64,000 nt of DNA from Stutzerimonas azotifigens DSM 17556 (GCF_000425625.1 NZ_KE384414.1:107595-171594), one strand, 5' to 3'; shown: positions 1 to 9,224, numbered from the stretch's first letter. The notes: generated by a model from the sequence alone, not told the origin. Program-made: numbers and translations.

Positions 1-1010
1 CGAAAGATGGCGTGCAGATGCTAACCGGGCGCAAGCAAATCCAAGTCCCGGGACTGGCTCCAATGACGCTTTTACTTTCGCAAGATCGCAGTGCCGATCA
101 ACGGCTGGTGGCTGCATTCCTGCGCTCGGCCTTAGTGACCGTGCCGATGCTACTGATATTGATCGGATTGGCTGGATGGCTAATCGCCCAAAATGGCTTG
201 CGGCCGCTTCGCAAGTTCCGGGCCTTGGCGACTAAGGTATCTACACAGGATCTATCACCTCGAATCCGCACCGATCGGCTTCCGCAAGAGCTCCAGGCAT
301 TGGCGCACAGCCTCAACGTAATGCTTCATCGACTCGATGACGGCGTTCAGCAACTGTCACAATTCTCGGACGATGTGGCTCATGAGTTAAAAACTCCGCT
401 GAACAACCTGATAGGCAAGGCGCAGGTGACTTTGGTGCGTGAGCGAAGCAAGGAGCATTATCGGGAGGTGATCGAGTCGTCGGTTGAAGAACTCGAACGC
501 ATGGATCGAATCGTGTCAGACATGCTGTTTCTCGCCCAGGCCAGCCACGCCAGCCCAGCACTGAAGCTCGAACAATTATCTTTAGGAAGCGAGGCGAGGC
601 GCGTATGTGAATACTTCGAAGTCCTTGCCGAAGAAGCGGGAGTCGCTACGACAGTAACGGGCGATGCCATGATTTTGGGAAATCGACTTATGGTCCAGCG
701 GGCCATTTCCAACCTGCTATCCAACGCGCTGCGGCATTCAAATACTGGCAGTACGGTCGAACTTAAGATCCTTGAGGAGGACGTAGACATCGTCTCGCTG
801 GCTGTCACCAATCATGGCGCGACTATCGAATCGGATCATCTCCCACATCTGTTCGACCGCTTTTACCGCGTTAACGGCATACAACCTCGCGGGGCAGGAT
901 TGGGGCTAGCGATTGTCCGCTCAGTGATGAACCTCCACAAAGGCCACGTGGCCGTCGCCAGCAAAGACGGTCGGACCACGTTTGAACTCACGTTTCCTCG
1001 GCAGGCCTGA
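1..1010 (+). CDS. Heavy-metal sensor histidine kinase, 5' end cut by window
   Basis: Membrane sensor kinase of the CusS/CopS/IrlS heavy-metal class, which phosphorylates a partner response regulator. The reading frame is open from base 3, so the N-terminal sensor part (roughly 140 residues by comparison with the usual 450-480) lies left of the window. Visible are one transmembrane helix (AALVTVPMLLILIGLAGW region), a HAMP linker, the phospho-acceptor motif DVAHELKTPLN and an HATPase_c domain with N box (NLLSNALRHS) and GAGLGLAIV. Its partner regulator would be expected immediately upstream, outside the window. The metal cannot be told from this part; the neighbouring MerR/CDF pair suggests Cd/Pb/Zn and the island as a whole suggests Cu. 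Confidence 0.9.
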   Translation, partial: KDGVQMLTGRKQIQVPGLAPMTLLLSQDRSADQRLVAAFLRSALVTVPMLLILIGLAGWLIAQNGLRPLRKFRALATKVSTQDLSPRIRTDRLPQELQALAHSLNVMLHRLDDGVQQLSQFSDDVAHELKTPLNNLIGKAQVTLVRERSKEHYREVIESSVEELERMDRIVSDMLFLAQASHASPALKLEQLSLGSEARRVCEYFEVLAEEAGVATTVTGDAMILGNRLMVQRAISNLLSNALRHSNTGSTVELKILEEDVDIVSLAVTNHGATIESDHLPHLFDRFYRVNGIQPRGAGLGLAIVRSVMNLHKGHVAVASKDGRTTFELTFPRQA

Positions 1011-1132
1011 CTCAAAGTGATACCGCACGGAGACAGCCATCACTACGAAGGGGCAAAAACCACAGGGACAAACAACCATTTCGAGGGCATGCGCGTTGGC
1101 CGGGTAACCAGGCCCGCAAGCCCCAACGCCGT

Positions 1133-1537
1133 TCATTTAATGCATGCGTCCTCGCTAATTCCGGCGAGAATGCCGCAAGCCTCAACTTCCCGCCCATCGT
1201 TGCAATTAGCCCGCAGTGAAACGAGTTGTCGTTCGAGTGATTGCAGAGCGGTTATCTGGGATCTGACTTGAGAAATGTGATCATCGAGTAAGGCATTGAC
1301 GGCCGTACAAGGCTGGCGAGGGTCATCCTGGTAGCTTTGGAGTGCGTGAATCTCTGGAAGTGACAGATTCAAGATTCGGCAGCGCCGGATGAAAGCTAGC
1401 CGCTCGCCATGCTTCTCGGTGTAGACACGATAGCCGTTCGCCTGGCGATCAGGCGGTGGCAACAAGCCCTGCTGCTCATAGAAGCGGATCGTCTGTGTAT
1501 CAATCCCTATTAGCCTTGCTAACTGACCAATGCGCAT
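1133..1537 (-). CDS. MerR-family metal-responsive regulator (CadR/PbrR-like)
   Basis: One-component regulator of about 134 residues that would bind and distort a long-spacer promoter and activate it when metal is bound. The N-terminal MerR helix-turn-helix (MRIGQLARLIGIDTQTIRFY) is clear, followed by the long dimerisation helix. Cysteines that fit a CadR/PbrR metal site are seen in QPCTA, RANCND and EACGIL. I chose the start at MRIGQL because it matches the family; an upstream ATG five codons earlier is possible. It is divergent from the CDF transporter at 1630, with the MerR-type promoter between them. Cd(II)/Pb(II) is the likeliest ligand by family; Zn cannot be excluded. Confidence 0.85.
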   Translation of the reverse strand: MRIGQLARLIGIDTQTIRFYEQQGLLPPPDRQANGYRVYTEKHGERLAFIRRCRILNLSLPEIHALQSYQDDPRQPCTAVNALLDDHISQVRSQITALQSLERQLVSLRANCNDGREVEACGILAGISEDACIK

Positions 1538-1565
1538 CGTGTGAATCCTCATCGGCTCTGCGTTA

Positions 1566-1596
1566 TTGACCTTATAGTAGCTATAAGGCTTTTAAT
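1566..1596 (+). promoter_or_regulatory. MerR-type promoter and operator
   Basis: A -35 box TTGACC (1566-1571) and a -10 box TTTAAT (1591-1596) are separated by 19 bp, the over-long spacing typical of MerR-controlled promoters. The spacer holds the perfect inverted repeat CCTTATAG-TAG-CTATAAGG (1570-1588). It drives the CDF gene at 1630 and sits just upstream of the divergent regulator. Confidence 0.88.
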
Positions 1597-1629
1597 GATC
1601 CCATCTTCGATTTCAAGTGGAGCCGTATC

Positions 1630-2520
1630 ATGAGCAAGTCCGATGGTCCCTGCGGCTGCGATGCGACACCAGCCGCTGATGCCGATATGCAAAACCCTTC
1701 CGATACGACGGGGCAATGGGTCAGTGTTTACGCCGTGCCCAAGATGGATTGTCCATCAGAAGAGCGAATGATCCGCTTGGCGCTGAATGGTTTGGACGGA
1801 GTTCGGAAGCTGACTTTTGATCTGTCGGACCGTCGGTTAGATGTCATGCATGACAGTGCCGTTGAGCCCATAACCAAAAAGCTGGCGACGTTAGGGCTAG
1901 GCGCCACTCTTCAGAAAACTGTCGCGGCAGACCCTGAGATGATCAAAGCCGCCGAGAATCCGGCGAACTCTACACAGGAATCCCGCTCCCTACGTTTACT
2001 GTTAGGCATCAACGCCTTCATGTTCGTGGTAGAGATGACTGCTGGCCTGATTGCCAGGTCCGCGGGTCTGATTGCCGATTCGCTCGACATGTTCGCTGAC
2101 GCGGCAGTGTACGGCCTGGCCCTTTATGCGGTTGGGCGCAGCGTCAATCTGCAGGTGCGTGCTGCACACCTTGCTGGTGTGCTCCAGCTGATTTTGGCCC
2201 TCGGCGTGCTCGTAGAGGTGATCAGACGCTTTATATTCGGCAGCGAGCCCGAGTCGCTGATAATGATGGCCGTCGCGTTCCTGGCATTGCTCGCCAACAC
2301 GGGTTGTTTGCTGCTGATTTCCAAACACCGGGAAGGTGGTGCTCACATGAAAGCGAGCTGGATATTCTCCGCCAATGATGTGGTCATCAACATGGGCGTC
2401 ATAGTCGCCGGAGCGCTCGTCGCTTGGACTGGGTCCAACTACCCAGACCTGATTATCGGTACCGTCGTGGGATTCATCGTTCTCAACGGCGCTCGGCGTA
2501 TTCTGGCGCTCAAGGGTTGA
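1630..2520 (+). CDS. Cation diffusion facilitator-type metal transporter with N-terminal HMA-like domain
   Basis: Inner-membrane divalent metal exporter of 296 residues. The N-terminal ~110 residues are cytosolic, with a CGC cluster and an HMA-like fold in which the metal-binding loop reads MDCPSEE, with one Cys instead of two. Five or six transmembrane helices follow. The first metal-site motif reads DSLDMFADA and the second SANDVVINMG, so both canonical HxxxD sites are altered. There is no C-terminal cytoplasmic CDF domain. Such shortened CDF proteins are commonly paired with CadR/PbrR-type regulators, as here. Export of Cd, Pb or Zn is inferred from the context, not from the residues. Confidence 0.82.
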   Translation: MSKSDGPCGCDATPAADADMQNPSDTTGQWVSVYAVPKMDCPSEERMIRLALNGLDGVRKLTFDLSDRRLDVMHDSAVEPITKKLATLGLGATLQKTVAADPEMIKAAENPANSTQESRSLRLLLGINAFMFVVEMTAGLIARSAGLIADSLDMFADAAVYGLALYAVGRSVNLQVRAAHLAGVLQLILALGVLVEVIRRFIFGSEPESLIMMAVAFLALLANTGCLLLISKHREGGAHMKASWIFSANDVVINMGVIVAGALVAWTGSNYPDLIIGTVVGFIVLNGARRILALKG

Positions 2521-2576
2521 AGGAGCTCCCGTTACAGAAAAAGGGTGTCTTCATGCCTGTAAGCCATCCGGGTCTA

Positions 2577-2605
2577 GCGGCGTCAGCTAAAACTGGCGAC
2601 GCCGC
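2577..2605. terminator. Bidirectional hairpin between convergent genes
   Basis: An 8-bp perfect stem GCGGCGTC / GACGCCGC with a 13-nt loop lies between the stop of the CDF gene (2520) and the stop of the convergent HAD gene (2607). The T-tract is short on the plus side (TTTA). Confidence 0.5.
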
Positions 2606-2606
2606 T

Positions 2607-3239
2607 TTAGCCGTTGGCGGATGGTGGGTATTGCAGAACGTGGGCTGCAAAGTCCATCAGCGAGACGAAGCCGCACTGATCGGCTTTTCCTTCACGCTGT
2701 AGGTGGTAGCCCCGCATGCCTTGCCCAATTGGACCAAGCATATCGGCTTGCAACGTGTCACCGATCATTGCGATAGCGGAGGCTTCGCAGCCAAGCTGTT
2801 CGATCATCTGACGATAGATTGCGGGCTCAGGCTTTATTGTCCCAACCTCAAAGCTCCATCCGTAAACATCGAACGACGGCAGTAACAGTTTGGCCGGAAT
2901 CGCATATGGGGCTGCGAGATTGGAGCACAACGCGAGATTCAGGCCGGCGTCCTTTAGCTGATTTAGCGACTCCAACGCATCATCGAAAAGGCGAACGCTG
3001 GCCAGCTCGGTGAAAAGGTCGCTTTCAAGGCTAGCTAACTCAGAGTTGCTCAACTGCGCACCGAAATAATCGGCAGCTCCAGCCAAGCCCAGATTTCGAG
3101 TCATCAGAGTCCGTGCGTCATCCGGCCTTGGTGTTTTGCCCTGAAGCCGCAGGTTCTGCATCAGTTGGCGGAAAGGATGGCGGCGCTCACCTATCTGGAG
3201 AAGCGTGCCAAACACATCGAAAACTACTGCTTGTATCAT
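2607..3239 (-). CDS. HAD-superfamily hydrolase
   Basis: Cytosolic hydrolase of 210 residues. HAD motif I reads VFDVFGTLL: the nucleophile Asp is present but the second Asp of DxD is Phe, as in haloacid-dehalogenase-like members that have DxYGT. Motif II is LALCSN, motif III is probably the lysine in GTIKPEPAIY, and motif IV is IGDTLQADMLG. A helical cap lies between motifs I and II. It could be a phosphatase or a haloacid dehalogenase; substrate unknown. It is convergent with the CDF gene and shows no link to metal handling. Confidence 0.82.
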   Translation of the reverse strand: MIQAVVFDVFGTLLQIGERRHPFRQLMQNLRLQGKTPRPDDARTLMTRNLGLAGAADYFGAQLSNSELASLESDLFTELASVRLFDDALESLNQLKDAGLNLALCSNLAAPYAIPAKLLLPSFDVYGWSFEVGTIKPEPAIYRQMIEQLGCEASAIAMIGDTLQADMLGPIGQGMRGYHLQREGKADQCGFVSLMDFAAHVLQYPPSANG

Positions 3240-3296
3240 GCCGGTACCTCTACCGTTGGAGGCGAACCGCCCACCCGAAGAGCGATGCCGCCCCTC

Positions 3297-4151
3297 TCAG
3301 TTTTCTGAACTGGATTTCTTCAGAGGTGGCACGAAGAAGATGGGTCTTTGCGGGGGCGCTATCAGGATATCTGTCGACTTGATGCTTGTGCCTTTTCGAC
3401 GCCTTGTTTTGCCGTTCTTGTCGACCGCCAGCAGATCACCGGTCGCGACAGCAATGTCGAGTGCCTGCTTTACGCGAAGCTCGTCAGCCATGGTGTAGTT
3501 GGTCAATCCGCTCATCAGGCCCAAAAAAGGTTGCCGTTCTACCTCGTAGACCTGTTTGGGCAAGAGCTCCGAAAGTTCTCCTCGGATGCGGTCATTGGTA
3601 GCATCGTCGAAATAATGCTCATCCAACAGCAAATCGTGCTGACCTGTCACGGCGATATCCCGATTGGCGTCGTAGCTGAAAAAGCTGGAAGGCGACAGCA
3701 TATGGGAAAAGTTGTTGCCGTATTTCCAGTGGATCTTCTTCATCACATCGTTAGCGCGGTAGTTGTTCGCCAGATGGATAAACCAATAGGCCATCGGGTT
3801 GCTGCCGGCCGGACGAATGAAGAAGACGGTCATGTACTGGGCACCGCTTTCCTGCTTGATCCCCTCGGACAGATAGCGCTGGATCAGGTATTGCCAGCTC
3901 CGTGGCTGATGCGCCTTCAGCTGTTTAAGCATGTCCCATGGCACATGCTGATCCAAGCCGATATTTGCAATGGCTTTCCGGTTCGCTTGGCGGTCGGCTA
4001 GATACGTAACCAAAAAATCGACATTGAAGGTCAGCAGGACCTCGGCTTTGTTGAGATTCTGGAAAATCCATTTGATCTTAGGGAACGGCACATCGCCATA
4101 CATCATGCCCAGCCCCGCAGCGAGGATTGCCTTTTTCCGAGCCGGCTGCAT
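3297..4151 (-). pseudogene. TcmP-like protein (three-Cys-motif partner), 5'-truncated
   Basis: The 284 readable residues resemble the C-terminal two thirds of TcmP-family proteins: a helical middle region (KIKWIFQNLNKAEVLLTF) and a C-terminal winged-helix-like part (MADELRVKQALDIAVATG). The usual N-terminal part of the family is missing. Reading upstream, the frame meets a stop two codons before the first Met, exactly where an integrase fragment begins on the other strand (about 4150), so the gene was broken there by a DNA join. A second, diverged copy of its last ~111 codons lies at 28813-29154. The family name rests on recollection of sequence style; the truncation is plain from the sequence. 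Confidence 0.5.
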
Positions 4152-4403
4152 ATCTCAGACCATCTATCCACTCGTCAATACGCTCGTATCGTCAAAGGTT
4201 GGGTGAAAGCCATTGGCCCTGATCCAGCCCTGTATGGCATTCACACAATAAGACGTACGAAGGCATCGCTGATCTATCGCAGGACGAAGAACCTGCGGGC
4301 AGTTCAACTGTTGCTCGGCCATACGAAGCTGGAGAGCACCGTTCGATATCTGGGGATTGAGGTCGATGATGCCCTAGAGATGGCGGAACAGACCGAGGTT
4401 TGA
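4149..4403 (+). pseudogene. Tyrosine recombinase (integrase), C-terminal fragment
   Basis: The reading frame gives the catalytic end of a tyrosine recombinase: HTIRRTKA (His and Arg of the HxxR box), LLLGHTKLESTVRYLGI (LGH box and the nucleophile Tyr), then an acidic tail. The frame is open from about 4149 through STRQYARIVKGWVKAIG, but no start codon or N-terminal arm-binding domain precedes it; it abuts the broken TcmP-like gene. The family is common in gamma-proteobacterial islands. An N-terminal fragment of what looks like the same family lies downstream at 6262, in the wrong order to be one split gene. Confidence 0.8.
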
Positions 4404-4432
4404 CCATGCATAGCGACGGTCGAAGCCAGGCC

Positions 4433-4447
4433 GTCGCTAACCGGCCA
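4433..4447 (+). repeat. 15-bp element, inverted copy at 6198-6212
   Basis: GTCGCTAACCGGCCA occurs here just after the integrase C-terminal fragment and again, inverted, at 6198-6212 before the integrase N-terminal fragment. It may be part of the flanking or attachment sequence of this integrase family. Confidence 0.45.
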
Positions 4448-4456
4448 ATAGCCGCC

Positions 4457-4900
4457 CTAGTCTGCCCACCAGTTCGGTATGACAGATGCTAGGCCGGTCA
4501 GGGCGCCGACTACCCCAATCATGATGCTACTCCAGAAGGTTACCGGCTCGCGGCGCTGCCTACGCTCCTCGCGGATGTCTGCCCTGACAATGCGAATGCC
4601 AGCATCTGTGAGATACCTGGGCTCCCGCGGGTCGCTATCAAATTCGACTCGCCCCCAGAAAGTCCTGTCATCGCGATCAGGCAGTGGGACACCGAGGCGG
4701 TCTGCCTCTATCATCCAGTACTCGGTCAAGATCAGCAGCCGCCATTCGTACAGACTGTCCGACTTCTGAATATAGTCCTGAAGCTGTCCATCCTGTTCCG
4801 GTTGGACGGTGTGGGGCGGGTGCATCTTCTCCAGTTCGGACCTGGCTTTTTCGCACTTGGCCAACTCAGATCGCATCACTCGGTAATGCTTTGTCCACAT
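4457..4900 (-). CDS. Hypothetical protein with C-terminal membrane anchor
   Basis: 147 residues, no family recognised. The first ~50 residues are charged and helical (ELAKCEKARSELEKM), the middle holds WRLLILTEYWMIEADRLG and RDDRTFWGRVEFDSDPREP, and one hydrophobic segment near the C-terminus (FWSSIMIGVVGALTGLASVIP) would anchor it in the inner membrane with most of the protein cytosolic. It sits alone between mobile-element fragments. Composition is balanced and looks coding. Function unknown. Confidence 0.6.
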   Translation of the reverse strand: MWTKHYRVMRSELAKCEKARSELEKMHPPHTVQPEQDGQLQDYIQKSDSLYEWRLLILTEYWMIEADRLGVPLPDRDDRTFWGRVEFDSDPREPRYLTDAGIRIVRADIREERRQRREPVTFWSSIMIGVVGALTGLASVIPNWWAD

Positions 4901-5016
4901 CGCTCGCCCCTCCCTTGGAAGAGCGCGACGCTACCTGACTGCAAATCTGAATACCACCTTGCCCGGCCGAATCCTTGCCCGATGCGCGGCCGGCGGGCGT
5001 GCCGTGGAGTATAGGG

Positions 5017-6063
5017 CTAGCCCAAAATAATAGGGGATGGAAGAATCGATTGAGCATTCGGCTGAACGTATCGTCGGGATAATAGGCATTTAGTAAAATT
5101 CAATGCCAATGCTTCGGAATCAGTGGTAACTCCCGGCTGTAACATGCTACCGCGCCCTTCGACAAGAATGGCTGCAAACGACAATAAGCTAATTAAATTA
5201 AAAAGCCGCAAGAAATTACTCGGTGTTGCGTAGCCTTTAAAGAATCCATGCGCAATCCCATGCCGATTTAAAACAAAGTGCGATGGTAACGACTCTGTAT
5301 GACCGTAAAAACACCCACGGAAGTACATTTCCATGCTCTCCAGCATCTGCACTCGCTCATGATATCGACTTAAATAGTTTATCGTTAATTCCTTGTCTGG
5401 ATACCAATCATAACCTGCGACCAGTCGTTTCAACTCACCTTGCTTTATTCGATGAAAAACCTTTAGAAGCGTCTCTATATTCACGGCATCCTTAACTGGA
5501 AGAGAGACGTGCTTTCCAAGCTCTCTTAGGAACCCTTCTATGCAAGGCAGAATTCCAACAATTGCCACGCCGTACAGACCCAGACAGTATGCCTTTACAG
5601 CCTCAATCAGCTGTTCTTGATACTGAGCAAAAGTGATGCGCTGAGACCATGCCCCACAAATCAGGTCGGCCATTCGTGGGGGCGTGTACATTTCCAACAG
5701 CATATTATTCGCGTGAGCGTACCTTTCCTCTTCACTGTTGCTTTTCGAGATTTTTCCGCCGTATTCAGATAGAAATCCAAAGCTATGATATGGGGGGAGT
5801 ACTATCTCAGTAGTCGCAAACGTATCTCTGTACCAAGCTAGCCCAGAGCCCACTTTGATTTCCGAAAGATCTCTTGGAAAAAATGCACACTCACCAGATG
5901 AAACAATTTTATATCCGCGAATATCCCGAAAACAGCTCAGCTTCGCTTCCTGCAAACTATCAAACTCATGCTTCCCTCGATGTAAGCAAGCTTCTACTGC
6001 TTTTATTCCTCGCCCCAGCGCCATCGATTTTCTGCACTGCTTGTAAGCCTTAGCGAAGTCCAT
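5017..6063 (-). CDS. Unknown protein with HEPN-like RxxxxH motif
   Basis: 348 residues from the ATG at 6063 (MDFAKAYKQC); an in-frame start 34 codons upstream is less likely because its leader is compositionally odd. The gene is strongly AT-rich compared with everything around it, which suggests separate acquisition. The C-terminal half is helical (YCLGLYGVAIVGILPCIEG) and about residue 267 reads LNRHGIAHG, an R-x4-H arrangement typical of HEPN-fold ribonucleases of defence and toxin systems. The N-terminal ~150 residues are not recognised. No toxin or antitoxin partner is visible next to it. A defence or abortive-infection role is only an inference. Confidence 0.6.
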   Translation of the reverse strand: MDFAKAYKQCRKSMALGRGIKAVEACLHRGKHEFDSLQEAKLSCFRDIRGYKIVSSGECAFFPRDLSEIKVGSGLAWYRDTFATTEIVLPPYHSFGFLSEYGGKISKSNSEEERYAHANNMLLEMYTPPRMADLICGAWSQRITFAQYQEQLIEAVKAYCLGLYGVAIVGILPCIEGFLRELGKHVSLPVKDAVNIETLLKVFHRIKQGELKRLVAGYDWYPDKELTINYLSRYHERVQMLESMEMYFRGCFYGHTESLPSHFVLNRHGIAHGFFKGYATPSNFLRLFNLISLLSFAAILVEGRGSMLQPGVTTDSEALALNFTKCLLSRRYVQPNAQSILPSPIILG

Positions 6064-6197
6064 AGCTGCCCTTGTTATTCGACCCACTGATTCGATCGAA
6101 CCTACCTGACAACACCTAGCCACGCAAACCATCTGCCGGCGCAGCCCGGCGGTAATGACTGACACGCAATTATTAGACGAATTTGAACGTCAGCTTC

Positions 6198-6212
6198 TGG
6201 CCGGTTAGCGAC
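6198..6212 (-). repeat. Inverted copy of the 15-bp element at 4433-4447
   Basis: TGGCCGGTTAGCGAC here is the exact reverse complement of 4433-4447. The two copies flank the two unknown genes between the integrase fragments. Confidence 0.45.
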
Positions 6213-6261
6213 CATTGCTCTGGCTAGCCATCCTTGTCCTCCCACACGTGGAGGACTTGCC

Positions 6262-6381
6262 ATGAACATCATCGCTACCTGGAGCCGTCAGCCCTGGAAC
6301 AAAGGGAAATTGGTCGGGCAGAAAATCCCGCTCCGACTGAGAGATATCTGGGCGATCCGAGTAAGGGGTCATGCCGAGATA
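6262..6381 (+). pseudogene. Tyrosine recombinase, N-terminal fragment
   Basis: ATG at 6262 opens a 39-codon frame containing SRQPWNKGKLVGQKIPLRL and DIWAIRVRG before a stop at 6379-6381. This is the characteristic N-terminal signature of the same small integrase family whose C-terminal catalytic part is seen at 4149-4403. Similarity ends after WAIRVR, so the gene was cut or frameshifted there. Confidence 0.6.
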
Positions 6382-6498
6382 TAAGTAAAATTCACTCACT
6401 TCGCACGTAACGTGTTGATGCCAAGAGAATTTACCAAATCGACCGCACAGCCTCTGATCGTGGACTATCTTTTCTGACTCCTCAGAAAAGGAGTTCCT

Positions 6499-6603
6499 AT
6501 GGCTTCATTAGAGCGTACGGCGTATCCCACTCTGCCAAAGGCGTATTCAAAAGCAGAGTACCTGCGCTTAGGCTTTTGCACGGTTCGGTATTCATCAAAA
6601 TGA
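6499..6603 (+). pseudogene. Possible Tn3-family transposase N-terminal remnant
   Basis: A strong AAAAGGAG ribosome-binding site precedes ATG 6499. The first ~20 residues (MASLERTAYPTLPKAYSKAE) resemble the start of DUF4158-type Tn3-family TnpA proteins; the frame then leaves the family and stops at 6603. A real ribosome-binding site on so short a frame argues for a broken gene. The family call is from memory of the N-terminal style and is weak. Confidence 0.35.
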
Positions 6604-6718
6604 AGCGGCCGAGCATCGAACAATGGAGGCATAGGCTAGGCCAGCAGGCGGTATCTGCGCGAGCTACTTTTCCAGCAGCTCGCTTCAACATACATACGAC
6701 CTGACATACCAGAGAACC

Positions 6719-6732
6719 TGACAGAAATGTAA
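6719..6732 (-). promoter_or_regulatory. CopR-type box (cop box) upstream of copper ATPase
   Basis: TGACA-GAAA-TGTAA; read on the other strand TTACA-TTTC-TGTCA. It matches 9 of 10 positions of the inverted repeat TTACA-N4-TGTAA found at five other copper promoters in this window and lies 128 bp before the ATPase start. Confidence 0.6.
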
Positions 6733-6860
6733 TGGTTACTTCAGCCTTTGGTCAGGACGCTTTGCATATATTGGCTGTCAGACGCTGCAAGCATTGAAAA
6801 ACCGCAAATGTCCCTGCAATAGGCCAAGTTCGTCGCTAACCAATCCATAAGGTGCCCCGT

Positions 6861-9224
6861 ATGTCCTCTCAGCAGTGCCATCACCAGCCCGACCAAACGA
6901 AAGGTACTGCAGCACTCACAGACCCCGTCTGCGGGATGAAGGTGGAAGAGGATAGCGAGCATCAAGAGCATTATCAGGGAAGCACTTACCGCTTCTGCAG
7001 CCAGGGTTGCCAGACCAAGTTTCGTTCCGACCCTGCTCGATATCTCGCTGCACCGCAGGCTCATGGAACCTCCTCTCGGGCATCTACCCCACCCGCACAG
7101 AAACCACCCGCCGGTGATGCAACGACAGAGTACACCTGCCCGATGCACCCTGAGATCCGCCAAATGGGTCCAGGTGATTGCCCTATCTGTGGGATGTCAT
7201 TGGAACCTCTGATCCCTGAACTCGACGAGGAGGAGAATCCCGAACTCAAGGACTTCTCGAAGCGATTCTGGTGGTCTCTGCCCCTGACCGTAGCAGTAAC
7301 CCTGTTGGCAATGGCGGGACATGCGATACCGCTGTTTCACGGGGCTAGCCAGAACTGGGTTGAACTGGCCCTCACGACCCCGGTTGTCTTGTGGGCAGGC
7401 TGGCCATTTTTCGCGCGCGGTCTCGCCTCGGTCAAACATCGCAGCCCAAACATGTGGACCTTGATCGGGCTTGGCACGGGGGCTGCCTATATTTACAGCG
7501 TCGTAGCAACCCTCTTACCGAGCATGTTTCCAGAGTCATTCACAGTAGGCGGCCGGATAGGCGTTTATTACGAAGCCGCCGCGGTGATCATTTCATTGAC
7601 TCTGCTGGGCCAGTTGCTGGAATTGAAGGCCCGCTCGCAGACGTCCTCGGCAATTAAGTCCCTGCTTGGCTTATCACCTAAAACCGCTCGCCGTATCGCC
7701 AAAGATGGTTCAGAGGAGGACATCCCGCTCACACATGTTCATGAGGGCGACCATCTGCGCGTTCGTCCTGGTGAAAAGGTACCCGTTGATGGAGAGGTAT
7801 TGGAGGGCGAGAGCGCCGTCGATGAATCCATGCTAACGGGCGAGCCGGTTCCGGTGACGAAGCGGACAGGCGATTCGCTTATCGGCGCGACGATGAACAC
7901 GAGCGGCTCGCTTGTCATGCGAGCCACCAGGGTTGGCTCCGGGACTATGCTTTCACAAATCGTCCAGATGGTTGCGAATGCACAACGCTCCAAAGCACCC
8001 ATGCAGCGAATGGCAGACACGGTTGCAGGTTATTTCGTGCTGACGGTCATCGGTATCGCCTTGCTGACATTCTTTGCATGGGGCCTGTTCGGGCCTGACC
8101 AGGGCTGGGTATTCGGCCTGATCAATGCAGTTGCGGTTTTGATCATTGCTTGCCCTTGCGCACTTGGCCTGGCAACGCCTATGTCGATCATGGTTGCCAC
8201 AGGCAAAGCGGCTGGAAGTGGAGTGCTTTTCAGAGACGCAGGCGCCATCGAAAATGTCCGTAAGGTAGACACGCTGATTGTCGATAAAACAGGAACCTTG
8301 ACCGAGGGCCGACCTGTCTTCGATCGGGCCATAGGCGTCACGCCGTTTGACTCGCAGGAAGTCATCCGTTTGTCTGCCAGCTTGGATCAAGGTAGTGAGC
8401 ATCCCCTAGCCCACGCGATCGTAGACCATGCCAGAAGCGAAGGTCTCCAGCTGGCGAAGCCAGAGACCTTCGAGTCAGGGTCAGGGATCGGAGTCCGTGG
8501 TCTGGTGGAAGGCAAGCAGCTACAGCTAGGCAACACCGCGCTTATGGAAGATGCGGGTGTGAGCGTCGAGCCGTTGAAATATCAGGCAGAAAAAATGCGC
8601 GAGAGCGGTACCAGCATTGTGTACCTGGCTGTTGATGGGGCACTTGCCGGCTTGCTGGCCGTATCGGACCCAATCAAACCGACTTCCAAGGAAGCTGTAG
8701 CGCGGCTCCAAGCGGAGGGCGTGCAAGTCATCATGGCCACCGGCGACGGGCTTACCACTGCCCGCGCGGTGGCTCGTGAGCTATCGCTCGATGAGGTGCA
8801 TGGCGAAGTGAAGCCGCAGGACAAGGAGGCGCTGGTGGTTAAGCTACAAGCCCTAGGTAAAGTAGTCGCCATGGCAGGCGACGGAATAAATGATGCGCCG
8901 GCGCTCGCCAGGGCTGATGTCGGCATAGCGATGGGCACGGGCACTGACGTCGCCATGAACAGCGCCCAAGTTACGCTCGTTAAAGGTGACCTGATGGGGA
9001 TACTGCGCGCGCGCACGCTTTCGGTGGCGACGGTTCGCAATATGCGTCAGAACCTTCTGTTTGCCTTTATGTACAACGGGTTGAGCATCCCGATTGCCGC
9101 AGGTCTGCTCTATCCGTTCTTCGGACTGTTGCTGTCTCCGATGATTGCTGCCCTGGCCATGAGCCTCAGCTCAGCATCGGTTGTGTTCAACGCACTCCGG
9201 CTCCGTCAAACGCGTGTAGTTTGA
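6861..9224 (+). CDS. Copper-translocating P1B-type ATPase
   Basis: Inner-membrane ATP-driven Cu(I) exporter, 787 residues from ATG 6861, which has an AAGG ribosome-binding site 8 nt upstream; an in-frame GTG at 6852 is less likely. Domains in order: YHS metal-binding domain (DPVCGMKV, about residue 20), heavy-metal-binding CPMHPEI...CPICGM segment (about 90-115), two entry helices, further membrane helices, actuator TGEPVPV, metal-channel motif ACPCALGLA (about 430), phosphorylation site DKTGTLT (about 474), SEHPLA, nucleotide domain and hinge [11 protein letters not shown] (about 673). It has no classic CxxC HMA domain, as in SilP/CopP-like members. A cop box precedes it; the Cus genes follow. 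Confidence 0.95.
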   Translation: MSSQQCHHQPDQTKGTAALTDPVCGMKVEEDSEHQEHYQGSTYRFCSQGCQTKFRSDPARYLAAPQAHGTSSRASTPPAQKPPAGDATTEYTCPMHPEIRQMGPGDCPICGMSLEPLIPELDEEENPELKDFSKRFWWSLPLTVAVTLLAMAGHAIPLFHGASQNWVELALTTPVVLWAGWPFFARGLASVKHRSPNMWTLIGLGTGAAYIYSVVATLLPSMFPESFTVGGRIGVYYEAAAVIISLTLLGQLLELKARSQTSSAIKSLLGLSPKTARRIAKDGSEEDIPLTHVHEGDHLRVRPGEKVPVDGEVLEGESAVDESMLTGEPVPVTKRTGDSLIGATMNTSGSLVMRATRVGSGTMLSQIVQMVANAQRSKAPMQRMADTVAGYFVLTVIGIALLTFFAWGLFGPDQGWVFGLINAVAVLIIACPCALGLATPMSIMVATGKAAGSGVLFRDAGAIENVRKVDTLIVDKTGTLTEGRPVFDRAIGVTPFDSQEVIRLSASLDQGSEHPLAHAIVDHARSEGLQLAKPETFESGSGIGVRGLVEGKQLQLGNTALMEDAGVSVEPLKYQAEKMRESGTSIVYLAVDGALAGLLAVSDPIKPTSKEAVARLQAEGVQVIMATGDGLTTARAVARELSLDEVHGEVKPQDKEALVVKLQALGKVVAMAGDGINDAPALARADVGIAMGTGTDVAMNSAQVTLVKGDLMGILRARTLSVATVRNMRQNLLFAFMYNGLSIPIAAGLLYPFFGLLLSPMIAALAMSLSSASVVFNALRLRQTRVV

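Noticed and set aside
4433..6212. 15-bp inverted elements as proven attachment sites
   Set aside because: Only two copies, no matching site at the hrpB end of the island; listed as a repeat only.
6205..6399. 64-codon minus-strand frame
   Set aside because: It is the antisense of the integrase N-terminal fragment at 6262-6381, which has a recognisable protein signature.
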